In this document: positions 53,486 to 61,957 of the stretch, piece by piece
How positions within the stretch are numbered: the stretch's first letter is position 1
Layout: each line of letters starts with the position of its first letter
DNA from: Croceivirga sp.
GTDB lineage: Bacteria > Bacteroidota > Bacteroidia > Flavobacteriales > Flavobacteriaceae
Direction: 5' to 3'
Length of the DNA: 64,000 nt
Assembly: GCA_028284935.1 (NCBI GenBank)
Contig: JANQQQ010000008.1
Span: 372,001 to 436,000, forward strand
Program-made: the position numbers and the translations under genes
The notes under the pieces: model-generated
The model's database searches: none
The model's input: only the letters and a program-made list of their open reading frames with translations
Told to the model about the DNA's origin: nothing

Positions 53486-54910
53486 TTAACCTAAGATCAT
53501 CCCAGCTATAGTCGCGGAAATCAAGGAAGCCAAAGTGCCACCTAACACCGCACGCATACCAAATTCAGAAAGGGTCTTACGCTGGCCTGGCGCTAAGGAA
53601 CCAATACCCCCAATCTGAATGCCAATGGAGGCGAAATTGGCAAAGCCACAGAGCATATATGTAGCCATGATTACGGATTTGTTGAAGGTGAAATGGGTGG
53701 TACTTGCCATATTCTTCAATTCAGCCAATTGAATGTACCCCACAAACTCACTGGCGGCCAACTTAATACCCAATAGTTGCCCCATGAGCATAATATCCTC
53801 ATTGTTCACTCCAATCAACCACATCAAGGGGGCAAAGACGGTCCCTAAAATCGCTTCCAGGGAGAAGGCCTCATAGGGAGAATTGGCTGCAATCCAGTTG
53901 TTCAAGGTGGTCCAATCCCCCACCCAACCTAAAATACCATTGATCATGGCTATAAAGGCGACAAAGACCAAGAGCATGGCCCCTACATTCAAGGCCAATT
54001 TCAGTCCCTCTGTGGTCCCATTGGCAATGGCATCCAAAAAGTTGGCTCCTATTTTATCTGAAGAAACATGGACATCGGTATTGATTTGCTCAGTCTGGGG
54101 GTATAAAATTTTGGATACTACAATGGCACCAGGAGCCGCCATGACCGAGGCAGCCAAAAGGTGTTTGGCAAAAACCAACTGCAGTTCGGGATTATCACCG
54201 CCTAAAAAACCGATATAGGCAGCAAGCACTGCACCAGCTACCGTGGCCATTCCCCCAATCATGACCAATAGGATTTCGGATTTGTTCATCTTCTCCAAAT
54301 ACGCTTTAATCAGCAGGGGTGCTTCGGTTTGTCCCAGAAAAATGTTCCCTGCAATGGAGAGACTTTCGGCACCTGATATACCCAAGGATTTTGTCAGTAA
54401 CCAAGCGAGGCCTTTAACTACCTTTTGGATAACGCCCAAATAAAAAAGCACGGAAGTCAATGCAGAAAAGAAAATGATGGTTGGGAGCACTTGAAAGGCA
54501 AAAATATAGCCAAAGGTGTCGGTATCCACAACCAAACCTTCGAAAAGGAATTTACTTCCTGAACGGGTAAAATCAAGGATGCTGATAAATACCTTTCCAA
54601 TGCTTTCAAAGGCAATTTTAACAAAAGGAATTTTCAGAACCCCGATGGCAATCAATAATTGAATTCCCAGTCCAATACCTACGGTTTTCCAATTTATGGC
54701 CCTACGATTGGCGCTAAACAAATAGGAAATTAAAATAAGGACGGCCATTCCCAAGGCACCACGGGCCAATCCTACCCATGTAAATCCCTGATTGGGAATC
54801 AAGGTGTCAACAGTTGAGGAAGCGGATTGCAGGGCCTCCTTTTCCTGACCAAAGACGACACCTAAACCTACAAATAGCAAGATGAGCGTCAAAAGTCCGG
54901 CTTTTTTCAT
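53486..54910 (-). CDS. NupC/CNT family nucleoside transporter with signal-like N-terminus
   Basis: 474 aa from ATG 54910. About 10 membrane segments in the CNT fold: FAFQVLPTIIFFSALTSVLFYLGV, SIAGNIFLGQTEAPLLIKAYL (the G-x-T-E-A-P-L nucleoside site) and LSGF-like AAYIGFLGG. Before this, residues 1-22 (KKAGLLTLILLFVGLGVVFGQ) resemble a cleaved signal peptide followed by a polar 25-residue linker, unlike E. coli NupC of about 400 aa. It imports nucleosides with Na+ or H+. It lies 83 bp from thyA on the same strand, fitting a thymidine role. Confidence 0.9.
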   Translation of the reverse strand: MKKAGLLTLILLFVGLGVVFGQEKEALQSASSTVDTLIPNQGFTWVGLARGALGMAVLILISYLFSANRRAINWKTVGIGLGIQLLIAIGVLKIPFVKIAFESIGKVFISILDFTRSGSKFLFEGLVVDTDTFGYIFAFQVLPTIIFFSALTSVLFYLGVIQKVVKGLAWLLTKSLGISGAESLSIAGNIFLGQTEAPLLIKAYLEKMNKSEILLVMIGGMATVAGAVLAAYIGFLGGDNPELQLVFAKHLLAASVMAAPGAIVVSKILYPQTEQINTDVHVSSDKIGANFLDAIANGTTEGLKLALNVGAMLLVFVAFIAMINGILGWVGDWTTLNNWIAANSPYEAFSLEAILGTVFAPLMWLIGVNNEDIMLMGQLLGIKLAASEFVGYIQLAELKNMASTTHFTFNKSVIMATYMLCGFANFASIGIQIGGIGSLAPGQRKTLSEFGMRAVLGGTLASLISATIAGMILG

Positions 54911-54926
54911 ACGGTGGAAGTTGGTT

Positions 54927-55553
54927 CTATTTTCGTTTGGAAATTTCGTCACGAAGCTTGGCCGCCTTTTCGTAGTCTTCGTTGGCCACGGCCTTATCCA
55001 ATTCCTTGTGCAGTTCTTCCAAGGTCATTTCCCGATAGGCATCCCCCGCTCCCGAATCAATTTCAACGGTCTCCCCCTCTTGAAGGATTTCGTCTACAAC
55101 AATGCTGTCATCCCCTTCCTCTTCCTTATCTTTTGAAGAAAATTTCAGGAAAATACCGGCTTTATCCAAGATGGTCTTGTACGTAAAGATAGGCGCATTA
55201 AAACGCAAAGCAAGGGCAATGGCGTCACTTGTACGGGCATCCACGATTTCCTCATCACCATCCCGCTCACTTATAATGCTGGAATAGAACACGCCATCCA
55301 CAAGCTTATGAATAATAACCTGCTTAACTATAATGCCAAAACGGTCGCAAAAGTTCTTAAAGAGGTCATGGGTGAGCGGTCGAGGTGGCTTGATTTCCTT
55401 TTCCAATGCGATTGCAATGGATTGCGCCTCAAAAGCACCGATGACAATGGGAAGCTTCCGGTCGCCTTCCACCTCGTTTAAAATGAGGGCATAGGCCCCG
55501 TTTTGGGTCTGGCTGTATGATATCCCTTTTATTTTTAGTCGTACTAAACTCAT
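54927..55553 (-). CDS. bifunctional nuclease family protein (DUF151) with UVR motif
   Basis: 208 aa from ATG 55553. The DUF151 domain covers about 1-140 (VRLKIKGISYSQTQNGAYALIL, RKLPIVIGAFEAQSIA, DARTSDAIALALRFNAPIF). The C-terminus is a UVR motif (LEELHKELDKAVANEDYEKAAKLRDEI) as in UvrB. The family has reported DNase/RNase activity in plants; in bacteria its role is uncertain. It lies between nupC (16 bp) and the etfBA terminator. Confidence 0.9.
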   Translation of the reverse strand: MSLVRLKIKGISYSQTQNGAYALILNEVEGDRKLPIVIGAFEAQSIAIALEKEIKPPRPLTHDLFKNFCDRFGIIVKQVIIHKLVDGVFYSSIISERDGDEEIVDARTSDAIALALRFNAPIFTYKTILDKAGIFLKFSSKDKEEEGDDSIVVDEILQEGETVEIDSGAGDAYREMTLEELHKELDKAVANEDYEKAAKLRDEISKRK

Positions 55554-55572
55554 GTAATGGCTCGGAATAAAA

Positions 55573-55618
55573 GAAAAAAGCTGTTCAAATAAGTGGCTTA
55601 ACACATTATCTGAACAGC
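55573..55618 (-). terminator. terminator after etfBA
   Basis: Arms 55606-55618 and 55580-55592 pair over 13 positions (one G-U) with a further GTG/CAC inner pair, followed on the minus strand by six T. It is 28 nt past the etfA stop. Confidence 0.8.
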
Positions 55619-55645
55619 CGCTTCAAAGAAGCAAATTAACAAAAT

Positions 55646-56614
55646 TTAGGCGTTCTGGGCCCTAAATTCCTTCAATTTTTCGATGAGTTCAGGCACCACT
55701 TCAAAGGCATCACCTACAATTCCGTAGTCCGCGGCCTTAAAGAAGGGAGCTTCTGGGTCATTGTTGATGACCACCTTGGTTTTTGAGGCACTAACCCCAG
55801 CTAGATGCTGAATAGCTCCCGAAATTCCAATGGCAATGTAGAGGTTACTGGCAACAGGTTTGCCTGTTTGCCCCACGTGCTCACTGTGGGGTCTCCACCC
55901 TAAATCAGAAACCGGTTTGGAACATGCTGTGGCGGCTCCTAACACATCCGCCAATTCTTCCACCATTCCCCAATTTTCCGGACCCTTTAGTCCGCGACCG
56001 GCAGAAACCACAATATCGGCATCGGCTATGGTAGCTTTGCCCACTACTTTATCCACTTCCACGGACTTGACGCCAAAGTCGGCATCACCAATGGTTGGAG
56101 CAAAAGTTTCCGAACTGGCTGAGGTGGCATTTTCAACTACTCCAAAGGCGTTATTGGACACCCCCACGATTTTTATTTCCGAGTCGATTTCCGTATGGGC
56201 AAATCCCTTGTTGCTGAAAGCAGTTCGTTTTACCATAAAAGGGGAAGCGCTTTCCGGAGCAGCCACGACATTTGGTACGTATCCAGCATTTAATTTGGCG
56301 GCTAAAATTCCACCGAGATACTTGCTGTCTGCACTTGAACTTATGATGACAACCTTGCTTCCTTCGGCCTCCGCTGCCTGGGCAATAGCACTGGCATACG
56401 CCTTGGCATTGAAGGTGGCCAATTGATTGCTGCTTACATTTAATATTTTCGAAACTCCATAAGTGCCCAACGCATCTGTATTTTCCGCGTTAATGGCAAT
56501 GGCAGTTACGCTGACACCCATTTGGTCCGCCACATTTTTTGCATATGAGGCAACTTCGAAAGCGTTCTTCTTAAATTTTCCGTTATCGGTTTCCGTATAG
56601 ACGAGTACTGACAT
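55646..56614 (-). CDS. etfA: electron transfer flavoprotein subunit alpha
   Basis: 322 aa. C-terminal FAD-binding half with VSAGRGLKGPENW, GWRPHSEHVGQTGKPVASNLYIAIGISGAIQHLAG (the ETF alpha signature) and NNDPEAPFFKAADYGIVGD. With EtfB it accepts electrons from acyl-CoA dehydrogenases and passes them to ETF-quinone oxidoreductase. It follows etfB by 82 bp. Confidence 0.97.
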   Translation of the reverse strand: MSVLVYTETDNGKFKKNAFEVASYAKNVADQMGVSVTAIAINAENTDALGTYGVSKILNVSSNQLATFNAKAYASAIAQAAEAEGSKVVIISSSADSKYLGGILAAKLNAGYVPNVVAAPESASPFMVKRTAFSNKGFAHTEIDSEIKIVGVSNNAFGVVENATSASSETFAPTIGDADFGVKSVEVDKVVGKATIADADIVVSAGRGLKGPENWGMVEELADVLGAATACSKPVSDLGWRPHSEHVGQTGKPVASNLYIAIGISGAIQHLAGVSASKTKVVINNDPEAPFFKAADYGIVGDAFEVVPELIEKLKEFRAQNA

Positions 56615-56696
56615 AATTTTTTAAAATTTCAATGTTCAAAACACAAAATCCATCGGCTTGGCGCTCTCCTGGAATTTGAAATTTGGAATCTGTTAC

Positions 56697-57443
56697 TTAT
56701 AGGGCTTTTGCTTCGTTGTGTAAAAGGCTTACCAATTCACCTACGTTTCCTGCATCAACCAGTTTTACCGGTCCTTTGGGAGCTGGACGCTCAAATTTTT
56801 TGTCGGCAGTGGGGATAGGTGCATCAACAGGGTCAACCACGTTCAGTGCCTTTTTTCTGGCCATCATTATACCCCGCATGTTGGGAATGCGAAGATCACT
56901 TTCTTCCACAAGGCCTTTTTGGCCTCCAATAATCAATGGGAGCGTGGTATTGATCTTTTCCTTTCCACCATCGATTTCCCGTACGGCAGTTGCTTCGGTT
57001 CCTTCAATTTCCAAACCAATGCACGTATTTACAAAGTTCACGTCCAATAATGAAGCCATGATACCGGGAACCATTCCTCCGTTGTAATCAATGGACTCCC
57101 TACCGGCAATGACAACGTCATATCCCCCATTTTTCACTATTTCAGCCAACTGTCGGGCAACAAAGAAGCCATCTTTAGGTTCCGCATTGACACGGATACC
57201 CTCATCCGCACCAATGGCAAGGGCTTTTCTGATAGTAGGCTCAACAGAGGCATCCCCAACGGTAGCCACATGTACGGCTGCTCCCTGTTTTTCCTTGAAC
57301 CACATGGCCCTAGTTAATCCAAATTCGTCGTTGGGATTAATAACAAATTGTACCCCATTGGTATCAAATTTGGTATCATCTTCCGTAAAGTTGATTTTTG
57401 ATGTGGTATCAGGGACATTACTAATACAAACCAATATCTTCAT
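56697..57443 (-). CDS. etfB: electron transfer flavoprotein subunit beta
   Basis: 248 aa from ATG 57443, the first residues reading KILVCISNVPDTTSKI; an upstream ATG would add 13 unrelated residues in the leader. VINPNDEFGLTRAMWFKEK, AGRESIDYNGGMVPG (nucleotide site) and the GLEIEGTEATAVREIDGGKEKI signature are seen. Adds AMP to the ETF heterodimer. Its upstream region carries the 26-bp palindrome (57486-57511) and the -7 box TATCTTTG at 57472-57465. Confidence 0.97.
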   Translation of the reverse strand: MKILVCISNVPDTTSKINFTEDDTKFDTNGVQFVINPNDEFGLTRAMWFKEKQGAAVHVATVGDASVEPTIRKALAIGADEGIRVNAEPKDGFFVARQLAEIVKNGGYDVVIAGRESIDYNGGMVPGIMASLLDVNFVNTCIGLEIEGTEATAVREIDGGKEKINTTLPLIIGGQKGLVEESDLRIPNMRGIMMARKKALNVVDPVDAPIPTADKKFERPAPKGPVKLVDAGNVGELVSLLHNEAKAL

Positions 57444-57464
57444 AAATAGAATTTTTTTCGACCG

Positions 57465-57472
57465 CAAAGATA
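57465..57472 (-). promoter_or_regulatory. -7 box of etfB
   Basis: TATCTTTG on the minus strand, matching TAnnTTTG, 21 nt before the etfB ATG. No TTG lies at -33; instead the near arm of the palindrome ends 14 nt upstream, as expected if an activator substitutes for the -33 element. Confidence 0.5.
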
Positions 57473-57485
57473 GGAAATACAAACC

Positions 57486-57511
57486 AATTTATTATGCATG
57501 CATAATAAATT
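57486..57511. promoter_or_regulatory. 26-bp perfect palindrome, copy 2 (etfB operator-like)
   Basis: A perfect 26-bp inverted repeat centred at 57498/57499 whose inner 16 bp are ATTATGCATGCATAAT, identical to the site at 31411-31426. Its centre is 30 bp upstream of the etfB -7 box. No T-run follows, so it is not a terminator. The bound regulator is unknown; MarR/TetR-type proteins favour such sites, but none is in the window. Confidence 0.6.
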
Positions 57512-57538
57512 TTAATTCAAATTTGCCGGAAGCCATCT

Positions 57539-57567
57539 TTGCTTTCCTATAGATTTTCCTATTTTTG
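57539..57567 (+). promoter_or_regulatory. pdhB promoter
   Basis: TTG (57539-57541), 18-nt spacer and TATTTTTG (57560-57567), a full match to the Bacteroidetes consensus. It lies 28 nt before the pdhB ATG at 57596. Confidence 0.72.
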
Positions 57568-57595
57568 TTCGCACTTTAAAAATGGGCCAAGAACT

Positions 57596-58576
57596 ATGAA
57601 AACATTACAATTTAGGGAAGCTATTGCAGAGGCCATGTCTGAGGAAATGAGGCGTGATGAATCCATTTATTTAATGGGGGAGGAAGTAGCAGAATATAAT
57701 GGGGCCTACAAAGCTTCCAAAGGAATGTTGGATGAGTTTGGTCCCGATAGGGTTTTGGATACCCCCATTTCTGAGTTAGGTTTTGCAGGGATTGGTGTGG
57801 GGTCGGCCATGAACGGAAATCGACCTATCATTGAGTTCATGACGTTTAATTTTTCATTGGTAGGTATCGACCAGATTATCAATAACGCGGCAAAGATTCG
57901 ACAAATGTCAGGTGGGCAATTTAACTGCCCCATTGTTTTTCGTGGACCAACCGCTTCCGCAGGCCAATTGGCAGCCACCCATTCACAGGCTTTTGAGAGT
58001 TGGTATGCCAACTGTCCAGGTCTAAAAGTTGTGGTTCCTTCCAATCCTGCAGATGCCAAAGGATTGTTGAAAAGTGCCATCAGGGATGATGACCCTGTTA
58101 TTTTTATGGAGTCTGAGCAGATGTATGGGGACAAAGGAGAAGTTCCAGAAGGGGAATATACCATTCCATTGGGTGTTGCCGATATAAAAAGGGAAGGCTC
58201 CGACGTTACCATTGTTTCTTTCGGGAAAATAATTAAGGAAGCTTACAAGGCTGCTGAGGAATTGGAGAAAGATGGGGTGAGCAGTGAAATTATTGACATT
58301 AGAACGGTACGGCCCATGGACTACGATGCCATCATAACTTCGGTCAAAAAGACCAATCGATTGGTGATTTTAGAAGAAGCATGGCCTTTTGGAAACGTGG
58401 CTACGGAAATTATTTATCAAGTTCAGCATAGGGCCTTTGATTATTTGGATGCCCCAATAGTAAAATTGAATACTGCCGACACTCCGGCACCCTATTCCCC
58501 AGTGCTATTGGCGGAATGGTTACCCAACGCCCAAGACGTAGTAAAGGCTGTTAAGAAAGTGTTATACCGGGAATAG
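57596..58576 (+). CDS. pdhB: pyruvate dehydrogenase E1 component, beta subunit
   Basis: 326 aa from ATG 57596; a longer ORF start at 57539 would span the promoter. The sequence TLQFREAIAEAMSEEMRRDESIYLMGEEVAEYNGAYK is typical of E1 beta, with FMTFNFSLVGIDQIINNAAKIRQMSGG, FRGPTASAGQLAATHSQ and LDAPIVKLNTADTPAPY. With E1 alpha and E2 it makes acetyl-CoA from pyruvate. The partner genes are not adjacent. A strong terminator follows. Confidence 0.95.
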   Translation: MKTLQFREAIAEAMSEEMRRDESIYLMGEEVAEYNGAYKASKGMLDEFGPDRVLDTPISELGFAGIGVGSAMNGNRPIIEFMTFNFSLVGIDQIINNAAKIRQMSGGQFNCPIVFRGPTASAGQLAATHSQAFESWYANCPGLKVVVPSNPADAKGLLKSAIRDDDPVIFMESEQMYGDKGEVPEGEYTIPLGVADIKREGSDVTIVSFGKIIKEAYKAAEELEKDGVSSEIIDIRTVRPMDYDAIITSVKKTNRLVILEEAWPFGNVATEIIYQVQHRAFDYLDAPIVKLNTADTPAPYSPVLLAEWLPNAQDVVKAVKKVLYRE

Positions 58577-58600
58577 TATTAAAATTGTAAGGTATATTCG

Positions 58601-58631
58601 CCTCGTCAATCAATGTTGACGAGGTTTTTTT
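58601..58631 (+). terminator. terminator after pdhB
   Basis: Perfect 9-bp stem CCTCGTCAA/TTGACGAGG, loop TCAATG, followed by seven T. It is 24 nt past the pdhB stop. Confidence 0.93.
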
Positions 58632-58727
58632 GTAAAAAGGAATAGTTTTTGACAGACCTTTACTCATAATCAAAGTAACGAACAGTATAGAAGTCATTAC
58701 GGAAGGTTCCAGTGACTCTAAAGTATC

Positions 58728-61223
58728 ATGAGGAAATTCCTTTTTATCCTTTCCCTGTTTTTTTGTTTCCTAACCTCCGCCCAGACCAAGGTGAGCGGTG
58801 TTGTAGTTGATGAGTTTGGTGACCCCATTGCCTTTGCCAACGTTTTGTATCAAAACTCCACCGAGGGTACCATTACCAATGAAAATGGACGTTTTTATCT
58901 CGAATCAGAAGACAATTACAGGGTCCTTGTGGTTTCTTTTATTGGATATGAGACCAAGGAAATTGAACTGGTATCCAACGTAAACTACGATATGAACATC
59001 ACCCTTGTGGAGGCTGCCCAACAGTTGGGGGAGGTAGTCGTTTATACCGGAAAGCAATCCAAGAAGAATAATCCGGCTATCGATATTCTTAAAAAGATTT
59101 GGGCCAAGAAGCGGGAGAATGGGGTCCGAAAATTCAAAAGCTACCAATACGATAAATATGAGAAGGTTGAATTTGACTTGAATACCATTGATAGCGCATT
59201 GATAAAAAGTAGGATGTTCAAGGGGCTTGAATTCATGTTTGAAGGGTTGGACACCTCCCGTATCACGGGAAAAACGTATTTGCCCATGTTTTTGAACGAG
59301 GTTTTTTCCAAGGTCTATGGCAACAATACCTTAGCATTGGAAAAGGAGGATGTACTAGGCAACAAAAGTTCAGGTTTTGGTGGCAATCAGGCCATTACCG
59401 CTTTTGTTGAGGACTTGTACTCTGACTATGATGTGTATAACAACTACCTTAAGTTTTTTGATAAAAGCTTTACCAGCCCACTTTCAAAAACGGGTGTGGA
59501 CGTTTATAATTATGTGCTTTCGGATAGCACCTTTATCGATAATAAATGGTGCTACAATATTATCTATTACCCCCGACGAAAAAACGAACTCACCTTTAAA
59601 GGGGACTTTTGGGTAAATGATACCACCTTCGCCATTAAGAAGATTGATATGCAAGTGGTTAAAAGTGCCAATATCAATTGGGTAAAGGAAATCTATATAG
59701 AACAGGATTTTGAAGTGGTCAATGACTCCGTCTTTTTATTGAAAAGGGATTACATGTTGACGGATTTTGCATTTTCAAAAAAGGAAAAATCCAGGGGGGT
59801 TTATGGCAAGAGGACGACAGTCTATGACAATTACCAATTTAATATGGACCGGCCCGAGGACTTCTACAAGGCGGAATCCGATCCGTACGACCCCAGGGTA
59901 TTTGCTAAAGACAGTGTTTTTTGGGAAAATGCGCGTTTGGAGCGCTTAAACGAGGACGAAGCGGGTATCTTCCAATTGCTCGATACACTTAAAACGGTTC
60001 CTAAATTCAAGACCTACTACGATATTGTTAGCATTTTAGGTTCGGGCTATGTGGAAATTGACAAATGGAATCTGGATATTGGCGACATTTACAGCACTTT
60101 TGGCTTCAATGATGCTGAGGGAATTCGACTTCGGGGCGGGGCGCGCACCTATTTTGGTCAAAACGACACTTGGCGTATGGAAGGGTACATGGCATATGGT
60201 TTCGATGACAGAAAATTTAAGCATGGCCTATCCGGAAAGTTCCTGCTTGACAGAAAATCACGCCTCATTCTTTCCGGAGGTAATCGGAGGGACATTGAAC
60301 AATTAGGAATCAGTTTGACCAGCACCACGGATGTTCTGGGCAGAAGTATTGCCTCTTCGGCATTGGTCACCGTGGGGAACAACAATCGATTAAGTAATAT
60401 CAATCTATCGGTTTTGGCCTTGGAGTTGGAGCCTTGGAAAAACCTTCGGTTTAGGCTGGGTAGTTCCTTTAGGACCCTAAGTTCTGCCTTGCCCAATGAT
60501 TTTAGTTTGGATTATGTGGACCCTGATTCACCAACCGGGATTTCCTCCGAGGTCAAACAATTTGACCTTAACACCACATTGATTTATACCCCTGGCCGCA
60601 GAACCATTGGCTACGGCGTGGAGCGTAGGGATGTCAATGAGAACTACAGTACCTTGGTTTTGAACTACACAAGAGGAACCGAAGGATTTTTGGAAAGTGA
60701 TTTTACATATGACCGTTTGCAGTTTTCCTATACACAACCTTGGCAGCTGGGTGGTTTTGGACGATTATTGAGTACCGTGGAGTTGGGAAAAACCTTTGGG
60801 GAGGTTCCCTTGGGATTATTGAGCGTGATTCCCGGGAACCAAACGCTGTTTTCGTTGTACAATACCTTCCCCAATCTCGACTTTTACGAATTTGTAACGG
60901 ACACGTATGCCACGGTACATTTGGAACATAATTTCAATGGGCGAATTTTTTCAAGAATTCCCTTGCTGCGTAAATTAAACCTTCGTGAAATTGTGGGTAT
61001 TCGGGGAGCATGGGGATCAATTTCAGATGAGAATATCGCGCTAAGTTCACCCACCAATATTCCACTACTGGCCCCAGATAAGGAACCCTACTGGGAGTAT
61101 TCTTTTGGGGTAGGAAATATTTTTAAAATCTTCAGGATTGACTTTAATTTCAGGGGAAATTATCTGGACGCGCCGGATGCAAGACCTTTTGGTGTTACCG
61201 GTACTTTTGGATTCAGTTTTTGA
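58728..61223 (+). CDS. DUF5686 family outer membrane protein with carboxypeptidase-like regulatory domain
   Basis: 831 aa. Signal peptide MRKFLFILSLFFCFLTSA, then a CarboxypepD_reg-like domain (KVSGVVVDEFGDPIAFANVLYQNSTEGTITNENGRF) and the DUF5686 body (AIDILKKIWAKKRENG, FKSYQYDKYEKVEFDLN, WCYNIIYYPRRKNELTFKGDFWVNDTTFAIKKID), ending in an outer-membrane barrel with a C-terminal Phe. It resembles TonB-type barrels without a plug box. The family is common in Bacteroidota and its role is unknown. The gene stands alone upstream of ppa. Confidence 0.92.
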   Translation: MRKFLFILSLFFCFLTSAQTKVSGVVVDEFGDPIAFANVLYQNSTEGTITNENGRFYLESEDNYRVLVVSFIGYETKEIELVSNVNYDMNITLVEAAQQLGEVVVYTGKQSKKNNPAIDILKKIWAKKRENGVRKFKSYQYDKYEKVEFDLNTIDSALIKSRMFKGLEFMFEGLDTSRITGKTYLPMFLNEVFSKVYGNNTLALEKEDVLGNKSSGFGGNQAITAFVEDLYSDYDVYNNYLKFFDKSFTSPLSKTGVDVYNYVLSDSTFIDNKWCYNIIYYPRRKNELTFKGDFWVNDTTFAIKKIDMQVVKSANINWVKEIYIEQDFEVVNDSVFLLKRDYMLTDFAFSKKEKSRGVYGKRTTVYDNYQFNMDRPEDFYKAESDPYDPRVFAKDSVFWENARLERLNEDEAGIFQLLDTLKTVPKFKTYYDIVSILGSGYVEIDKWNLDIGDIYSTFGFNDAEGIRLRGGARTYFGQNDTWRMEGYMAYGFDDRKFKHGLSGKFLLDRKSRLILSGGNRRDIEQLGISLTSTTDVLGRSIASSALVTVGNNNRLSNINLSVLALELEPWKNLRFRLGSSFRTLSSALPNDFSLDYVDPDSPTGISSEVKQFDLNTTLIYTPGRRTIGYGVERRDVNENYSTLVLNYTRGTEGFLESDFTYDRLQFSYTQPWQLGGFGRLLSTVELGKTFGEVPLGLLSVIPGNQTLFSLYNTFPNLDFYEFVTDTYATVHLEHNFNGRIFSRIPLLRKLNLREIVGIRGAWGSISDENIALSSPTNIPLLAPDKEPYWEYSFGVGNIFKIFRIDFNFRGNYLDAPDARPFGVTGTFGFSF

Positions 61224-61302
61224 TCATACTATCATGGCGTTGAAACAATTTCGGTCGATTGATTTCGTTCCCATACCTTTATGCCCTTAAATACCCATAA
61301 AT

Positions 61303-61830
61303 ATGTCTAAAAAAGACACTGTTACCTTTGATGTTTTGATTGAAATTCCGAAAGGAAGCCGTAATAAATACGAATACGATTTTACCCTCCATAAAATTCG
61401 GTTCGATCGGACGTTGTTCTCTTCAATGATGTACCCTGGGGACTACGGGTTTGTTCCCGAGACCTTGGCATTGGATTCCGATCCACTGGATATTCTTGTA
61501 TTGGGGACAGAGCCCACATTCCCCATGGTGGTGATGGAGGTAAAACCCATAGGGGTATTTCATATGACCGATGAAAAAGGACCGGATGAAAAAATAATCT
61601 GTGTTCCCGTTAACGATCCCATTTGGAGCAAAAAGGATGATATCAGCGATTTAAATCCGCACCGACTGAAGGAGATAGAGCACTTTTTTAAGGTCTACAA
61701 GGATTTGGAGGAAAAGAAAGTGGACACCGGTGGATGGGGTGATGCCGAGGAGGCTCGGGAAATCTATCGAAAGTGCGTGCAACGCTATGAAGAAAGTGAC
61801 CATAAAGTGAAGCGTACCTTTATGATTTAA
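61303..61830 (+). CDS. ppa: inorganic pyrophosphatase (family I)
   Basis: 175 aa. Conserved IEIPKGSRNKYEYD, MMYPGDYGFVPETLALDSDPLDILVLG with the Asp triad that binds metal ions, and IICVPVNDPIWS. It hydrolyses cytosolic pyrophosphate made by biosynthesis. Next to it, after a terminator, lies the gene for a membrane-bound ion-pumping pyrophosphatase, so two different enzymes for one substrate sit side by side. Confidence 0.97.
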   Translation: MSKKDTVTFDVLIEIPKGSRNKYEYDFTLHKIRFDRTLFSSMMYPGDYGFVPETLALDSDPLDILVLGTEPTFPMVVMEVKPIGVFHMTDEKGPDEKIICVPVNDPIWSKKDDISDLNPHRLKEIEHFFKVYKDLEEKKVDTGGWGDAEEAREIYRKCVQRYEESDHKVKRTFMI

Positions 61831-61861
61831 GCGTTTCATTATGAAACAAAAAGCCTTTTGT

Positions 61862-61884
61862 AAAGCCCGTTTTGGGCTTTTTTT
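61862..61884 (+). terminator. terminator after ppa
   Basis: 7-bp stem AAAGCCC/GGGCTTT with loop GTTTT, followed by four T beyond the stem; preceded by a second small hairpin GTTTCAT/ATGAAAC. It lies 32 nt after the ppa stop. Confidence 0.8.
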
Positions 61885-61957
61885 ATTCGTATGCATTTTA
61901 CTACATTTGCAGCCATCAAAAATTCTTAAAAAAACCTAAAAATTAACGAAATACATT

